From positions 496,001 to 560,000 of the forward strand of contig BGKB01000006.1 of NCBI GenBank assembly GCA_003116975.1: a DNA stretch of 64,000 nucleotides. The letters run 5' to 3'. The translations under genes were made by a program, and so were the position numbers. The notes below the pieces were generated by a model that did not search any database, had not been told where the DNA came from, and saw nothing but the letters and a program-made list of their open reading frames with translations. Shown piece after piece: positions 9,730-18,584 of this stretch (the stretch's first letter is position 1; every line of letters begins with the position of its first letter). The DNA is from Aurantiochytrium sp. KH105 (lineage: Eukaryota > Sar > Bigyra > Thraustochytrida > Thraustochytriidae).

Positions 9730-11542
9730 GTCGTCGTTCCCGCCGAGGCCTCCGTCAACTTCGTCATCGTCACGGCCGACGTCGACACAGGATCTGCCGC
9801 CGTCGCCGCTGGGTCTGCGCGAGGATGCAGGCGAGGAGAATGGGGAGGAGCTCGAGGTCCGGGTACGAGCAAAGGCCCGCGAGGAACTCTTCCAAGGCGC
9901 GGAAGAGCGACTGCGCAGCATTGAGATCGACCGCTCCGGCCTTGTGAACGTGCCGTCGGTGGCAACGGAGCCCGTGCCCGGCGCGGAAGCCGAGACCCTG
10001 GCGCCGGGAGAACAAGCAACACAGTCCGAAAAGACGCCGCTTGTCGACGAATTGAAACTTCGCATTTCGTCCCGCGGCCCCGTATCTATGAGCGAATTCA
10101 TGACGGTCGCCCTCGGACATCCCAAGTACGGTTATTACATGACGCGCGACGCCTTTGGCAAGGCTGGCGACTTTACAACCTCGCCGGAGATTAGTCAGGT
10201 CTTTGGAGAGCTGATTGGCGTGTGGTGCGTCTCTCAGTGGATGGCCATGGGCTCTCCAGAATCCGTGCGCCTCGTTGAATTGGGTCCGGGACGCGGAACG
10301 CTCATGAGCGACCTTTTGCGCGCGGTGAGCAGCTTTCCCGACTTTTGCCGCGCCCTGCAAAAGGGCGACGGTGTGCGTATGGTTGAGACAAGTCCAGTGC
10401 TTCGGCGTTTGCAGCAAAAGAAACTCCGCTGCACATTTACGAGCGGCGCCGCTGTGCCTTCCTATGAGGACGATGATTTACGCAAGAATTCCCCAGCGAG
10501 TGGCTCGGGCGACCAAGAGCGCATGGACATGCAGGGGCAGGCCAAGCACATGGATGATGTTTGGGAGATTGCTCGCAAAGCAGGTCGTCTTTCCATGCGT
10601 GCACCTCTGTTTGGGCCGCTGGGTAAGCGTGGCAACATTGAAAGCCGAAGCGTCAAGGTAGAGTGGATGCGCGAATTTAACGATGTGCGCAAGCAAAACA
10701 ACAACACACCAACACTGGTCGTCGCTCAGGAGTTATTTGACGCCTTGCCTGTGCACCAATTTGAGGTGAACAAGAAGAAAGAATGGGTCGAGCGACTTGT
10801 GGATGTGGAGCCGCTGGCCCCAACCGTGGCAGAGGCTGACGTGGATCCGGAAAAACCGCTGCGTAAGCTGCATCACTTTCGTTTTGTGCTTTCTACGAAG
10901 CCAACTCCCGCAACCAAGATGCTTCTTTCACTACACGAGAAGACTGCGGGCAAGGACGACGGGGGTCTGGTTGAGAGAGATGCCATCGAGGTGTGTGCAG
11001 TGGGCGCTGCCTTAATGCAGGACATTACCGAGTGTCTGTCACAGTGTGGCGGCGCAGCGCTCGTGATTGACTATGGTGATAACGGTGCTGCGCGGAGCAG
11101 TCTACGCGGGATCAAAAAGCACGCGTTTGTGCATCCGCTCACCGAGCCCGGTGAGGTGGACCTTTCGGCAGACGTGGACTTTCACTTTTTGCGTTATGCG
11201 GCTCAGCAAGTTGCGTCGAAAATGTCGAATCCCGTGCGCATCTCAGAGACGTTGACACAGGGAAGCTTTTTGCGCAACATGGGCATTGAGACGCGCATTG
11301 GTACGCTCTTGCATGCGCAGCCAGATGAGGAGAAGCAGATGGAAATCTTTATGGCTTTTCAGCGTCTCGTCGAAGGCGACTTTATCGACGAAGACACGGA
11401 AGAAGTGATTCGCGGCATGGGTGAGTCGTACAAGGCCATGGCTCTGTACGCAGTACCGCCAAGCGCCCCTCGCGGCGCGACCCCGGCACCAGAAATGAAA
11501 ATTGCAGGCTTTGTTCCGCCAAGTGGTTCGGATCTGTTGTAG
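9614..11542 (+). CDS. NDUFAF7: NDUFAF7-type mitochondrial protein arginine methyltransferase (MidA family)
   Basis: 642 residues, single exon. NDUFAF7 symmetrically dimethylates an arginine of the complex I subunit NDUFS2 during assembly in the mitochondrial matrix. Visible family signatures are the SRGPVSMSEFMTVALGHPKYG block from about residue 152, YYMTRDAFGKAGDFTTSPEI, and the SAM-binding LVELGPGRGTL near 219, followed by the conserved ELFDALPVHQFE segment. The N-terminus (MSTTARLVAAAATRGKY, Arg/Ala-rich, no acids) looks like a mitochondrial presequence and is followed by a pure serine run encoded by TCG/TCA repeats. The protein is longer than the roughly 440-residue human form because of this N-terminal extension and an insertion of about 60-80 residues between the SAM motif and the ELFDALP block. 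ATG 9614 was chosen; the frame is open upstream but only from non-ATG codons. Confidence 0.93.
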
Positions 11543-11851
11543 ACAGTGGATCCCCCCATTGACCCTTCGAAGACATTTCAGCTCGCAAGCTCTTGTCTTT
11601 ATCCCCCTGGTATTCATACTTCTTCCAGGCAGCTTGGCCCAAGTCGCGTGCTTGCTCGTTCACACTCCCAAGCGAAATCCGATCATCAAGTAAGAGTTTT
11701 CGATAAAAATTTCTTTACCTTTCCTGTGTTTTTTCTTTTTTGGTCTTGTTTTGTTTTCTCTTTTCGTGAAACGACTGCTACGGAAACGTACGCAGCGCAA
11801 AGCAGCAACCCGATTCTCATTTCTTCTCTTCTCTTCTTTTCTAAAAAAAAA
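11543..11851. other. Convergent 3' spacer between NDUFAF7 and calreticulin
   Basis: About 310 bp of pyrimidine-rich sequence between two genes transcribed toward each other. It holds their 3' untranslated regions; nothing else is seen. Confidence 0.5.
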
Positions 11852-13108
11852 TTAAAGCTCCTTCTCGACAGCAATCTCGGCGTCAGGAATGAACTCGGCC
11901 TCCTCATCAGGCTCATCATCCTCGGCGTAATCGTCCTCCTCGACGTCTTCGCCCGCAGCGGCGGCGGCGGCCTTGGCCTCCTCCTCCTTTTTGGCATCGA
12001 TTTCGTCCTTGACAGCCTTTTCGGCGTCCTTGGTCACCTCAAAGGTCTCCTTGGCGAAAGCAAAGGCCTCGTCGAGATCGTTACCCACAAAGATGTTATC
12101 AAAGATGGAGCCATTGTCAACGACCCAGAGCTCAAAGCCGACAGCACCAATGTCGTCAAAGGCGTACGCCTCGGCATCGTAATCCGGGTTCGGGAGCTGC
12201 TTTGGCTTCCACGGGCCCTTGTAGTCCGGGTTGGAGATCTTCTTTTGCACCCAGGGACCCTTGAACTCGGGGTTGGGGATCATGGGCGCCTCCCACTCGC
12301 CGTCGTCCTCATCGTCCCAGTCTTCGGGCTTGGCGGCCTCCGGGTCGACAATCTCGGCAGGAATATCATCGTAGCCCTCGGGCTTGACATCATCGGGATC
12401 GAGCATCATCGGCTCCTCAACCCAATCGCTGGGCTTGGAGTCCTCCGGGTCATCGATGGTCATTGAGGGCATGTCCCAGCCCTCGGGGAGAGAACCCGAG
12501 CTCTTTTCGTTGAGGTCAAGGTAGACGGTGTAGGTGTTGTCGGGCTTGACGTGAAGAGTGTAGAGATGTGTGAACTCGTTCTTGTCACCGTATTCAAGCT
12601 TGATGTCATCCTTTTTCAAAAGGTTCTCGCCCTTGTAGTTGAAAATAGTGTGGATGCGCGAGACGTCGTAGCCGCAGAGATCCGGACCAAACATGACCTT
12701 GTAGGGCGTGTCGCCGCCAAAGCTGGCCTGGTCAATATCGGATCCCATGAGCTTGATGTAGCCGCCGCCGCAAAAGCTGTTGGTGCGGCCCTCGTTCTTG
12801 ACGCTGAATTGGACCACAAGGTCCTGGTCTTTGTTGCTGAAAGGCTTGTCGAGCTTGCTGGAGATGCCGTAGAAGCGAGCGCGGTCCTTGGTGCGGATGC
12901 CCTTGTCTTTGTCGGCATCTCCGAACCATTCGCCGGCGCTCCATTCCCAGGTGCCCATGCTATCGCCCTTCCATGTGGAGTCTACCCAGCGATCGCGCCA
13001 GGCCTCGTCCTCGAAGGTTTCCTTGAAGAAGACCTCGCCGTGGGCGGAGCCCGCGAGGGCGCCGGCTACAACGGCCGAGGCCACCATCTTGGCGGCTGTC
13101 TTGACCAT
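11852..13108 (-). CDS. CALR: Calreticulin, ER lectin chaperone
   Basis: 418 residues, single exon. Calreticulin binds monoglucosylated N-glycans and calcium in the ER lumen and works with glucosidase II and UGGT in glycoprotein folding. The signal peptide is residues 1-24 (VVAGALAGSAHG cleavage region). The lectin domain shows KETFEDEAWRDRW, the CGGGYIKLM segment and CGYDVSRIHTIFNYKG. The P-domain arm has repeats of the PEDSKPSDW / PEAAKPEDWDDE kind and then the GEWEAPMIPNPEFKGPW type. The C-terminus is Glu/Asp-rich. The last four residues are EKEL, not the usual HDEL/KDEL, so ER retrieval relies on a weak variant or on calcium and acidic-tail effects. No membrane anchor, so it is calreticulin rather than calnexin. 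Confidence 0.96.
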   Translation of the reverse strand: MVKTAAKMVASAVVAGALAGSAHGEVFFKETFEDEAWRDRWVDSTWKGDSMGTWEWSAGEWFGDADKDKGIRTKDRARFYGISSKLDKPFSNKDQDLVVQFSVKNEGRTNSFCGGGYIKLMGSDIDQASFGGDTPYKVMFGPDLCGYDVSRIHTIFNYKGENLLKKDDIKLEYGDKNEFTHLYTLHVKPDNTYTVYLDLNEKSSGSLPEGWDMPSMTIDDPEDSKPSDWVEEPMMLDPDDVKPEGYDDIPAEIVDPEAAKPEDWDDEDDGEWEAPMIPNPEFKGPWVQKKISNPDYKGPWKPKQLPNPDYDAEAYAFDDIGAVGFELWVVDNGSIFDNIFVGNDLDEAFAFAKETFEVTKDAEKAVKDEIDAKKEEEAKAAAAAAGEDVEEDDYAEDDEPDEEAEFIPDAEIAVEKEL

Positions 13109-14015
13109 CTTGCTTTTTCTTCCCTCTCTTTACGCAGCACGCGAGCGGGGCCAGCTCTGAGGCGACGAAGCCTTGCGCGACGGGTGGTGCGGCGACGCGA
13201 TGAAGAAGTTCTCTTCGGTCGTGGAGCTCGCGTATCGGATCTGTTTCCGTGGATGACGTTTCCAGCCTGGCATGGAGACACGGCGAGTGAAAAAAATCTT
13301 TGCCATTCGATCACTGCAGTGCACTGCACTTGATTGACTATACATTTCTTTCTAGCCTAGGGCCACCAAGCAAGCCTAGGTTGACAGCACAGTATAGCAG
13401 CAGCAGCAGAACAATCCTAGCGCGCTCGATCGGAATTTCGAGGAGCGCGTGGCGAGGGATAGGCAATGCAAGCACCCACGGGCGCGCTAAAGAGTAAATT
13501 TTATTGACCAAAGTAAGAAGGGAAGAGAGCAGACATTCATTCGTGTTTGACTGCAAGTAAGAACAAAAGTGGGGACAAGACGAAATCCTCGATCCTCCGA
13601 AAATAAGAGCATGAACAAAGGCACCTACCGTGACAAGAAAGTATAGAAGCAAGCACGTTCAAGAGACGTGGCGAATGAATGACGGGACGAAATTGAGCAT
13701 GGACGCTTACTTTGGTTCGAAATTGCATAGGGCTAAGGACGGTGCGTCTCTTGCGCTTGAAACGAGACCCTGCTTGCGGCGTGAACCGATTCAGGCCAGG
13801 TCTCTTTGAGAATTTTCACTGGCGTGGCGCTCGACGCAAGTGGTGCAAAAAGGAAAAGCTCGACATCGCGAATTACTCCCTCGATCCTTGTGAAAGAAAA
13901 AAAAAGTTCACATCAACCAACGAGGAGCAGCAAAAGGCCAGGCGACGTCTATACGCGGCGCTTCATCAGAAAAGAGAGAAATTTGGGGAGGGGGGGGGGT
14001 GATTGATGAGGGTGC
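13109..14015. other. Calreticulin upstream region and glutaredoxin 3' region
   Basis: About 900 bp without a recognisable gene. On the calreticulin-coding strand about 135 bp before its ATG is ACGTCATCCACGG, which combines a CRE/UPRE-like ACGTCA with CCACG, the kind of sequence seen in ER-stress promoters. A run of G (13987-13999) lies next to the glutaredoxin stop. Confidence 0.4.
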
Positions 14016-14787
14016 TCACTTTTCATCGTTCGCATCCTGCTCGGCCTTGTAGGGCGCGAGGAGGTCCTTGAGCTCACCAGACTTGTGCATCTCGGCTGTG
14101 CAAAAAGGGAATGGAACAGAGAGCAATGCGTGTGAGTACAACGACTATAGTGACGACGATGGACTGGGGATGGTTGCGCGAGATGCGAGACAGCACTTAC
14201 TAACGATGTCGCAGCCACCAACGAATTCGCCGCCAACGTAGAGCTGAGGGATCGTGGGCCAGCTGGAGAACTTCTTGATGCCCTCGCGGACCTCGGCCGA
14301 CGAAAGCACGTCAGCGCTGGCGAAGTCGATGCCCTCAGCCTGGAGAACGCCGACGGTCTGCGCGCTAAATCCGCACTGCGGCGCGGTGGGCTTGCCCTTC
14401 ATGAAGAGCAGCACGGGGTGCTCCTTGACGGCCTGTGTTGGTATCAATGGCAGTTGAGTTTGTTTGATTCGCACGCTGCAGGTTAGCATCCGTGCTGTGT
14501 AAACAAGAGTTGCGCGTTCACGTGCAGAAAGAACTTACGGTCTGAATGAACTCCTCGACGCTCTCGATCTCGACCTTGGACTCGGGCGCAAAGTCCGAGT
14601 GGCTGTCCTCTCCGGAGAGCCTTCCGCTAAAGGCGCGCGCGCCCATGACGGGCGTCTGGATGGTCGCCGCGCGGAGCGCGCCCATGCGGAGCACGCTGCT
14701 GCTGCTGCCTCCGCGCGCCTCGGCGCATGCCAGACGGCCAGCGCTGCGCGTCGCCGCCATGCGCAATGCTCGCGTCGCGTGTTGCAT
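14016..14787 (-). CDS. GLRX5: Mitochondrial monothiol glutaredoxin (Grx5 type), three exons
   Basis: Exons are 14539-14787, 14201-14432 and 14016-14095, with GTAAGT donors and CACAG acceptors; splicing is in frame and gives 186 residues. Grx5 binds a [2Fe-2S] cluster with glutathione and passes it from the Fe-S scaffold to target proteins in mitochondria. The CGFS active site sits in KPTAPQCGFSAQTVG; WPTIPQLYVGGEFVGGCDIV completes the glutathione-binding face, and exon 3 supplies TEMHKSGELKDLL. The first about 55 residues are Arg/Ala/Ser-rich with no early acid (MQHATRALRMAATRSAGRL), as expected for a mitochondrial presequence. ATG 14787 gives this presequence; Met at residue 10 would also leave a basic leader. 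Upstream lies GC-rich sequence and then a divergent RNA gene. Confidence 0.93.
14096..14200 (-). other. Intron 2 of the glutaredoxin gene
   Basis: 105 bp on the minus strand, GTAAGT to CACAG. It splits an ACC codon (A / CC) so that CDIV is followed by TEMHKSGEL, exactly the family sequence. Confidence 0.88.
14433..14538 (-). other. Intron 1 of the glutaredoxin gene
   Basis: 106 bp on the minus strand, GTAAGT donor and CACAG acceptor, phase 0, joining EEFIQT to AVKEHPVLLF. Confidence 0.88.
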
Positions 14788-15242
14788 CTTGCTCGCCGCT
14801 TTCTGCCCTCTGCGCCCGGCTGTGCCTGCCCTTCTCACCGACGGAGCTTGCGCCTGCCTGCCTGCGTGCCTGCCTGCGTGCCTGCCTGCGTGCCTGGATT
14901 GGTTTTTGCTGCTCTCGCTTCCCGGCTCGTCTCGTCTCGTCTCGTCTCCTCTCCTCTCGCCGCGGCGTGCTGCCTGGCGCCTGCTTTCCTCCTTTTCTTT
15001 CCCCGCTCCTTCCTCCTCCTTCCCTCTCTCTGCTGCAGCGCCGCCGCGGCTCCGAAGCCTCGCGGCCTCCACTCCGCTCCGCCTCCGACGCAGCGCCGCG
15101 CCGCGCGCAGGCAGGCAGGCACGCACGCACGCACGCAGGGCGCCGGCCGGCGTGCGCAGCAGCAGCGGCGGCGGCGGCGGCGGCGCGAGCGGAGTGGAGC
15201 GGAGCGGAGGAGCTCCTGGGCGGGCGGGCGGGAGACGCGGCG
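14788..15242. other. GC-rich divergent upstream region
   Basis: Lies between the glutaredoxin start and the SRP RNA TATA box. It holds GCCTGC-type repeats (14853-14898), a GTCTC repeat near 14931-14948 and GCGG/GGGC runs. Long ORFs here in several frames are products of the GC skew and none resembles a known protein. Confidence 0.5.
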
Positions 15243-15250
15243 TATATAAG
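15243..15250 (+). promoter_or_regulatory. TATA box of the SRP RNA gene
   Basis: TATATAAG, standing about 30 bp before the 5' end inferred from the RNA fold. This is the usual distance for a TATA element directing a small-RNA promoter. Confidence 0.6.
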
Positions 15251-15272
15251 CGGCGCGCCCGGGGAAGAGGGT

Positions 15273-15556
15273 GCCGGGAGGTTACTCCTGTTACGCCCAA
15301 TAGGGCGGGTGCGATAAGGGGGAGTGGTTCGATGCCTTGGACGTGCCGTGGGAACGGCGTCGAGACTGCGCGCACTCTGAGGCATTCCCCGACAGGGGCG
15401 CTTCGTGGAAGCGAGGCGTCCCGGTCGATAATGAGCAGCGGAACGCGTGAGGCTGGCAACAGAGCAACGAAAAGCAGGCCGGGGATGTTGGCAAGTGTAA
15501 CACGCGGTTGAGTCGGGAACCGGGTCAACGCGTCCAAGGCATCATCTGCAACCCTT
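15273..15556 (+). ncRNA. Probable signal recognition particle RNA (7SL)
   Basis: About 284 nt. The 5' end GCCGGG begins an Alu-domain-like fold: hairpin GGAG-GTTA-CTCC, then a TGTTAC U-turn (family UGUNAY), then hairpin GCCC-AATA-GGGC. Immediately after it a long helix 5 starts: GGGTGCGAT pairs with ATCTGCAACCC at the very 3' end, and GATGCCTTGGACG (15331-15343) pairs perfectly with CGTCCAAGGCATC (15531-15543). Inside are hairpins CCCC-GACA-GGGG and CGCTTC-GTG-GAAGCG and a stem with GGTCGATAATGAGCAG (15423-15438) resembling the SRP54-binding helix 8 (AGGUC-GGAA-AGCAG). It has a TATA box upstream and T-runs downstream. Two local hairpins inside the domain (GCCGT-GGGA-ACGGC and one near 15508-15530) are not standard, so the helix 6-8 assignment is tentative. 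RNase P/MRP is less likely because two hairpins precede the closing helix. Confidence 0.65.
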
Positions 15557-15575
15557 TTTTTTCTTTTTTTTTTTC
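15555..15575 (+). terminator. T-run terminator of the SRP RNA gene
   Basis: Eight T, one C and eleven T directly follow the 3' strand of helix 5, as expected for RNA polymerase III termination. Confidence 0.6.
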
Positions 15576-15939
15576 TTGGCCATTCTTTTTCGATCTTTTT
15601 TCTTTTCTGCAAATCAGCAGCCAGCATGGAATGAAGAAAGGCAGAGCAGAATTTTTTTTTCTTTTGTTGAAGAGACCTAATAGAACGAGCATGGGAAAAG
15701 AAGGACGATGAGGTAATTTTTGGCTTGCTTGCTTGTAGCAATCATGTCATGCGTAGCAAACGCTTACTACATGTTTTGGAATGGTAGAGGTGAAATCAAT
15801 CCTCTCTCGTCCTTCTTTTCTGGTGTCATGCATTGCAATGCATTGTCAATGTGCTTTCTACATTGTATGAAACATCCTTTTTAGCGAGAAAAGCAAGTCA
15901 TAATAACAAAGAAAGGTCAGCATGTAGACGTCGGTAACT
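15576..15939. other. Spacer between SRP RNA and MED21 3' end
   Basis: About 360 bp, T-rich on the plus strand, with no recognised feature beyond the 3' untranslated region of MED21. Confidence 0.4.
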
Positions 15940-16506
15940 CTAGAAATCGAGAGCACCAGCAGCAACCCGACGCTGCATGTCGGCAACACGCGATAAGAAG
16001 ACGTTTGCTTCTTCCACTGCGTGCTCGAGCTCTTCATGCGCAGCAACATTCTCCTTCCCAAGGGCCTCGAGCTCGCGGAGCTGATCATCTTCGGAGCGAT
16101 CGACACCATTGTCAGCCATGAGCATGCCAACGGAGCGAACAACGTCGACCATTTCACGCGCCTTGGCCCGGAGCTCGGTACGAGGGCCATCGACAGCGGC
16201 CGAGTCGTCGAGATTTTCAAAGCCTCGCGTTGCAAACTTTTCGCGCTGGCGCTGCCAATAGTTTTGATAGAAAACAGCCGGATCCTCTCCCGGAGGAGGC
16301 ATTGGCACATTCTCTGGCGCGTGCATTTGCAGCACGTCTTCTAGCGTCGTTGCCAGGCCCTGCCCGAGCTTGATGAGCTCATCTTGCAGTGCCGTCACAC
16401 TATCGGTCGGTCGCTGCGCGGCCTCTTGGACGCCGCTCGTCGCGCCCGCAGGTCCTCCCGCGGCGCTCTCCGCAGCGCCCTCCGCGGCGCCTTCCGCCGC
16501 AGACAT
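15940..16506 (-). CDS. MED21: Mediator complex subunit 21 (Srb7)
   Basis: 188 residues. MED21 is a small helical subunit of the Mediator middle module, pairing with MED7, and links transcription factors to RNA polymerase II in the nucleus. Family features are the first helix TDSVTALQDELIKLGQGLATTLEDVLQ followed by the HAPENVP turn (family: CAPP), the FYQNYWQRQREKF helix, and the C-terminal coiled coil (DDQLRELEALGKENVAAHEELEHAVEEANVFLSRV). The first 30 residues are an Ala/Gly/Glu-rich leader not usual in the family. The frame is open for 53 more codons upstream, but those encode a hydrophobic, Arg-rich segment that looks like noncoding DNA, so ATG 16506 was chosen. Confidence 0.8.
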   Translation of the reverse strand: MSAAEGAAEGAAESAAGGPAGATSGVQEAAQRPTDSVTALQDELIKLGQGLATTLEDVLQMHAPENVPMPPPGEDPAVFYQNYWQRQREKFATRGFENLDDSAAVDGPRTELRAKAREMVDVVRSVGMLMADNGVDRSEDDQLRELEALGKENVAAHEELEHAVEEANVFLSRVADMQRRVAAGALDF

Positions 16507-17045
16507 CCCCCTCGCCCGCACCAAGCGGCAAAACGGCGCGCGCGAAGTAGATGATGATTTAGTTTTCGCCTCGCGGCCTCGTTCGCCAAAAGGAGCGAAA
16601 ATGAGAAGAAGAAAAAAAAATGGGGGATCGCACGAGCGCGATATCATGAGCCAGAACATGACCACGAGACGCGTCGCGTTCTCGCAGAGTGTACATCGCT
16701 TGAACTACATTGGCACGAATAGGCTATGTCAGAAAAGCATCCATCCCATCCATCGAATCCATCCGCTGGCCGTGAATAGTCACGGTCATGGTCCTTGGAA
16801 ACCGGTTGATGATTTATAATAAAATGTTAGACTGCCCAGCGGACTTGTTCAAGATATAGCTATGTGATGCAAGAGTACCTGTACAAAAGAAAGGAACAAA
16901 ACACAGCCAGCTAGCTAGCACTGGCAGAAGTGCATGGAAAAAAGAAGGAAATCCGCTCCGCCATCACCATCGCGCATCGCACGACACGTCAACAAAGAAA
17001 AAAACAATGAGCCATTCCCAGCAGTGTGTGTTTGAGTGTGCGGAA
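16507..17045. other. MED21 upstream region and trypsin 3' region
   Basis: About 540 bp, AT-richer than the genes beside it. It includes an A-run at 16611-16620 and direct CATC repeats near 16738-16762. No gene is seen. Confidence 0.4.
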
Positions 17046-17996
17046 CTAGGACGAAGAGATGCTGATGCGAGCTTGCTCTTCGATCCAAGAAATATACGAA
17101 GAAACCCTCGTGTAGACGCCGTACTTGCCCGGACGAGCGCAGCCAACACCCCAACTCGTGATGCCGACGACGACATTCGTATCTTCGTCGTCTTGAACGA
17201 AAAGAGGACCTCCAGAGTCGCCCACGCATGTATCCACACCACCATCTTCGTATCCGGCACAAATTGACGTCTCAAAGATGGCCTTTGCGCTCATGGCGCC
17301 CTTGGCCGTGCACGTGGATCGGTTCACCAAGGGTACCTCAGCCGTGCGCAAAACATCCTTGGTCCATCCATTCTCAAACGTTGCGCCCCAGCCAGCAATG
17401 GTGGCCAGCTCTCCGGAGACTTCCAACGTCGATGCCATGTCTTCTGTGCACAATTGAACGGGCTTGACCTTCTTCTTGTGCACAGCCTTGTTCAGCTTTA
17501 TGAGAGCAATATCGTTTTCGACGGGGTTGCGGGCAAAATCTGCGTGCATAATCTCTTTCTTGACCTTGCGTTTGATGCGGCCCTTGGAAAGAGCAAGCGA
17601 CGAGACGCCAAGAATGACCCGCTTGATTTCGTTGTCTTCAATGCAATGGGCCGAGGTAAGCAACCACTTTTTGTGAATCAGGAAACCCGCGCACGCGTGC
17701 TCATAGTACTTTCCGACTTTGACTTGCAGCGAGACCACCCATGGATACGGCGTGCCCGTGACCGATGAGCCTCCCACGATTGAGGCAGTCGGAAAGCTTC
17801 CCCCCGTGACGTTGCCCACCGAGACGAGCTGCGCATCCGACTTCGCGGTGATGACGTTGTCGCCATCGTCCAAGTATCTCGCGGCGTCTGCCTCGGCGTG
17901 TGTCAGGAGCGCCGCAGCAGCTACGACGAAGGCCGCCAGGAGCACGCGCGCAAAGCCATGACCGGAGCCTCTTGCTCTCAAGTTTCGCACGACCAT
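17046..17996 (-). CDS. Secreted trypsin-like serine protease (S1A)
   Basis: 316 residues. The catalytic triad is complete: LTSAHC (His), NDIALIKL (Asp) and CVGDSGGPL (Ser). The activation site SIVGG follows a propeptide that comes after a signal sequence (hydrophobic VLLAAFVVAAAALLT). Asp lies six residues before the catalytic Ser (VDTCVGDS), and SWGVGC with G..YGVY lines the S1 pocket, so cleavage after Arg/Lys is expected. It should be secreted as a zymogen; the IVGG activation is preceded by PTAS rather than a basic residue, so activation is not simple self-cleavage by trypsin. Two non-ATG codons extend the frame upstream; ATG 17996 is used. Length is normal for a protease domain of about 235 residues plus prepro region. 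Confidence 0.94.
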   Translation of the reverse strand: MVVRNLRARGSGHGFARVLLAAFVVAAAALLTHAEADAARYLDDGDNVITAKSDAQLVSVGNVTGGSFPTASIVGGSSVTGTPYPWVVSLQVKVGKYYEHACAGFLIHKKWLLTSAHCIEDNEIKRVILGVSSLALSKGRIKRKVKKEIMHADFARNPVENDIALIKLNKAVHKKKVKPVQLCTEDMASTLEVSGELATIAGWGATFENGWTKDVLRTAEVPLVNRSTCTAKGAMSAKAIFETSICAGYEDGGVDTCVGDSGGPLFVQDDEDTNVVVGITSWGVGCARPGKYGVYTRVSSYISWIEEQARISISSS

Positions 17997-18269
17997 TACC
18001 AACTATGCAAACTCCACGCGAGGACACCCACCTCTTCCCCGCTCGCTCGAAAGCTTTGGACCTCAGAAGCGGTCCGGCCTAGTGTGTCGCCTTGCCCGCT
18101 CGCGGTCCTTGCGGCTCTGCTGCCGCTGCCGCTGACACGCGCGCGCGCGCGGGCTCTCGCGGTCGGCTGCAGCTTAAGTGGCGCTCCGTCCAATTCCGAC
18201 GCGTCCACTCGAGTTTCCCTCTCCGTCCCTTATGCTCGCGCGCGCGGAGGAGCGGGGCTCGCGCGGGCG

Positions 18270-18312
18270 TGCAGCGCAGTGCAGCGCAGCGCAGCGCAGC
18301 GCAGCGCAGCGC
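18270..18312. repeat. GCGCA/CGCAG pentanucleotide microsatellite
   Basis: About eight units of a five-base repeat, with two GTGCA variants at the left end. Confidence 0.8.
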
Positions 18313-18539
18313 GGTTGCCGGCGGCCGAGGCGAAGGAGTTCGAGCTCTGGCGCGAGGGCTTCGGCGCGAGCTCTTGCCAAGAATGTATGAGCGACCGAAC
18401 GATAAAACAGGAAAGCAAAAAGGAAGGCAGTGTGGGCAAGTGAACGAACGAACGAGTGACAATGAACCAGCAGCAGATGAATGAACCAGTGTTCAAGACG
18501 TAGTTGCACAGACGCGGCGCCGGGGAAGCGCCGTCTCGG

Positions 18540-18584
18540 GAGACGAGACGAGACGAGACGAGGCGAGGCGAGGCGAGGCGAGGC
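18540..18584. repeat. GACGA to GGCGA pentanucleotide microsatellite
   Basis: About four GACGA units change into five GGCGA units in the same phase, showing a point change that has spread through half of the array. Confidence 0.8.

Noticed and set aside
14546..15511. Plus-strand 321-codon ORF
   Set aside because: It lies antisense to glutaredoxin exon 1 and its GC-rich upstream region and runs into the SRP RNA; its translation is low complexity and unlike any family.
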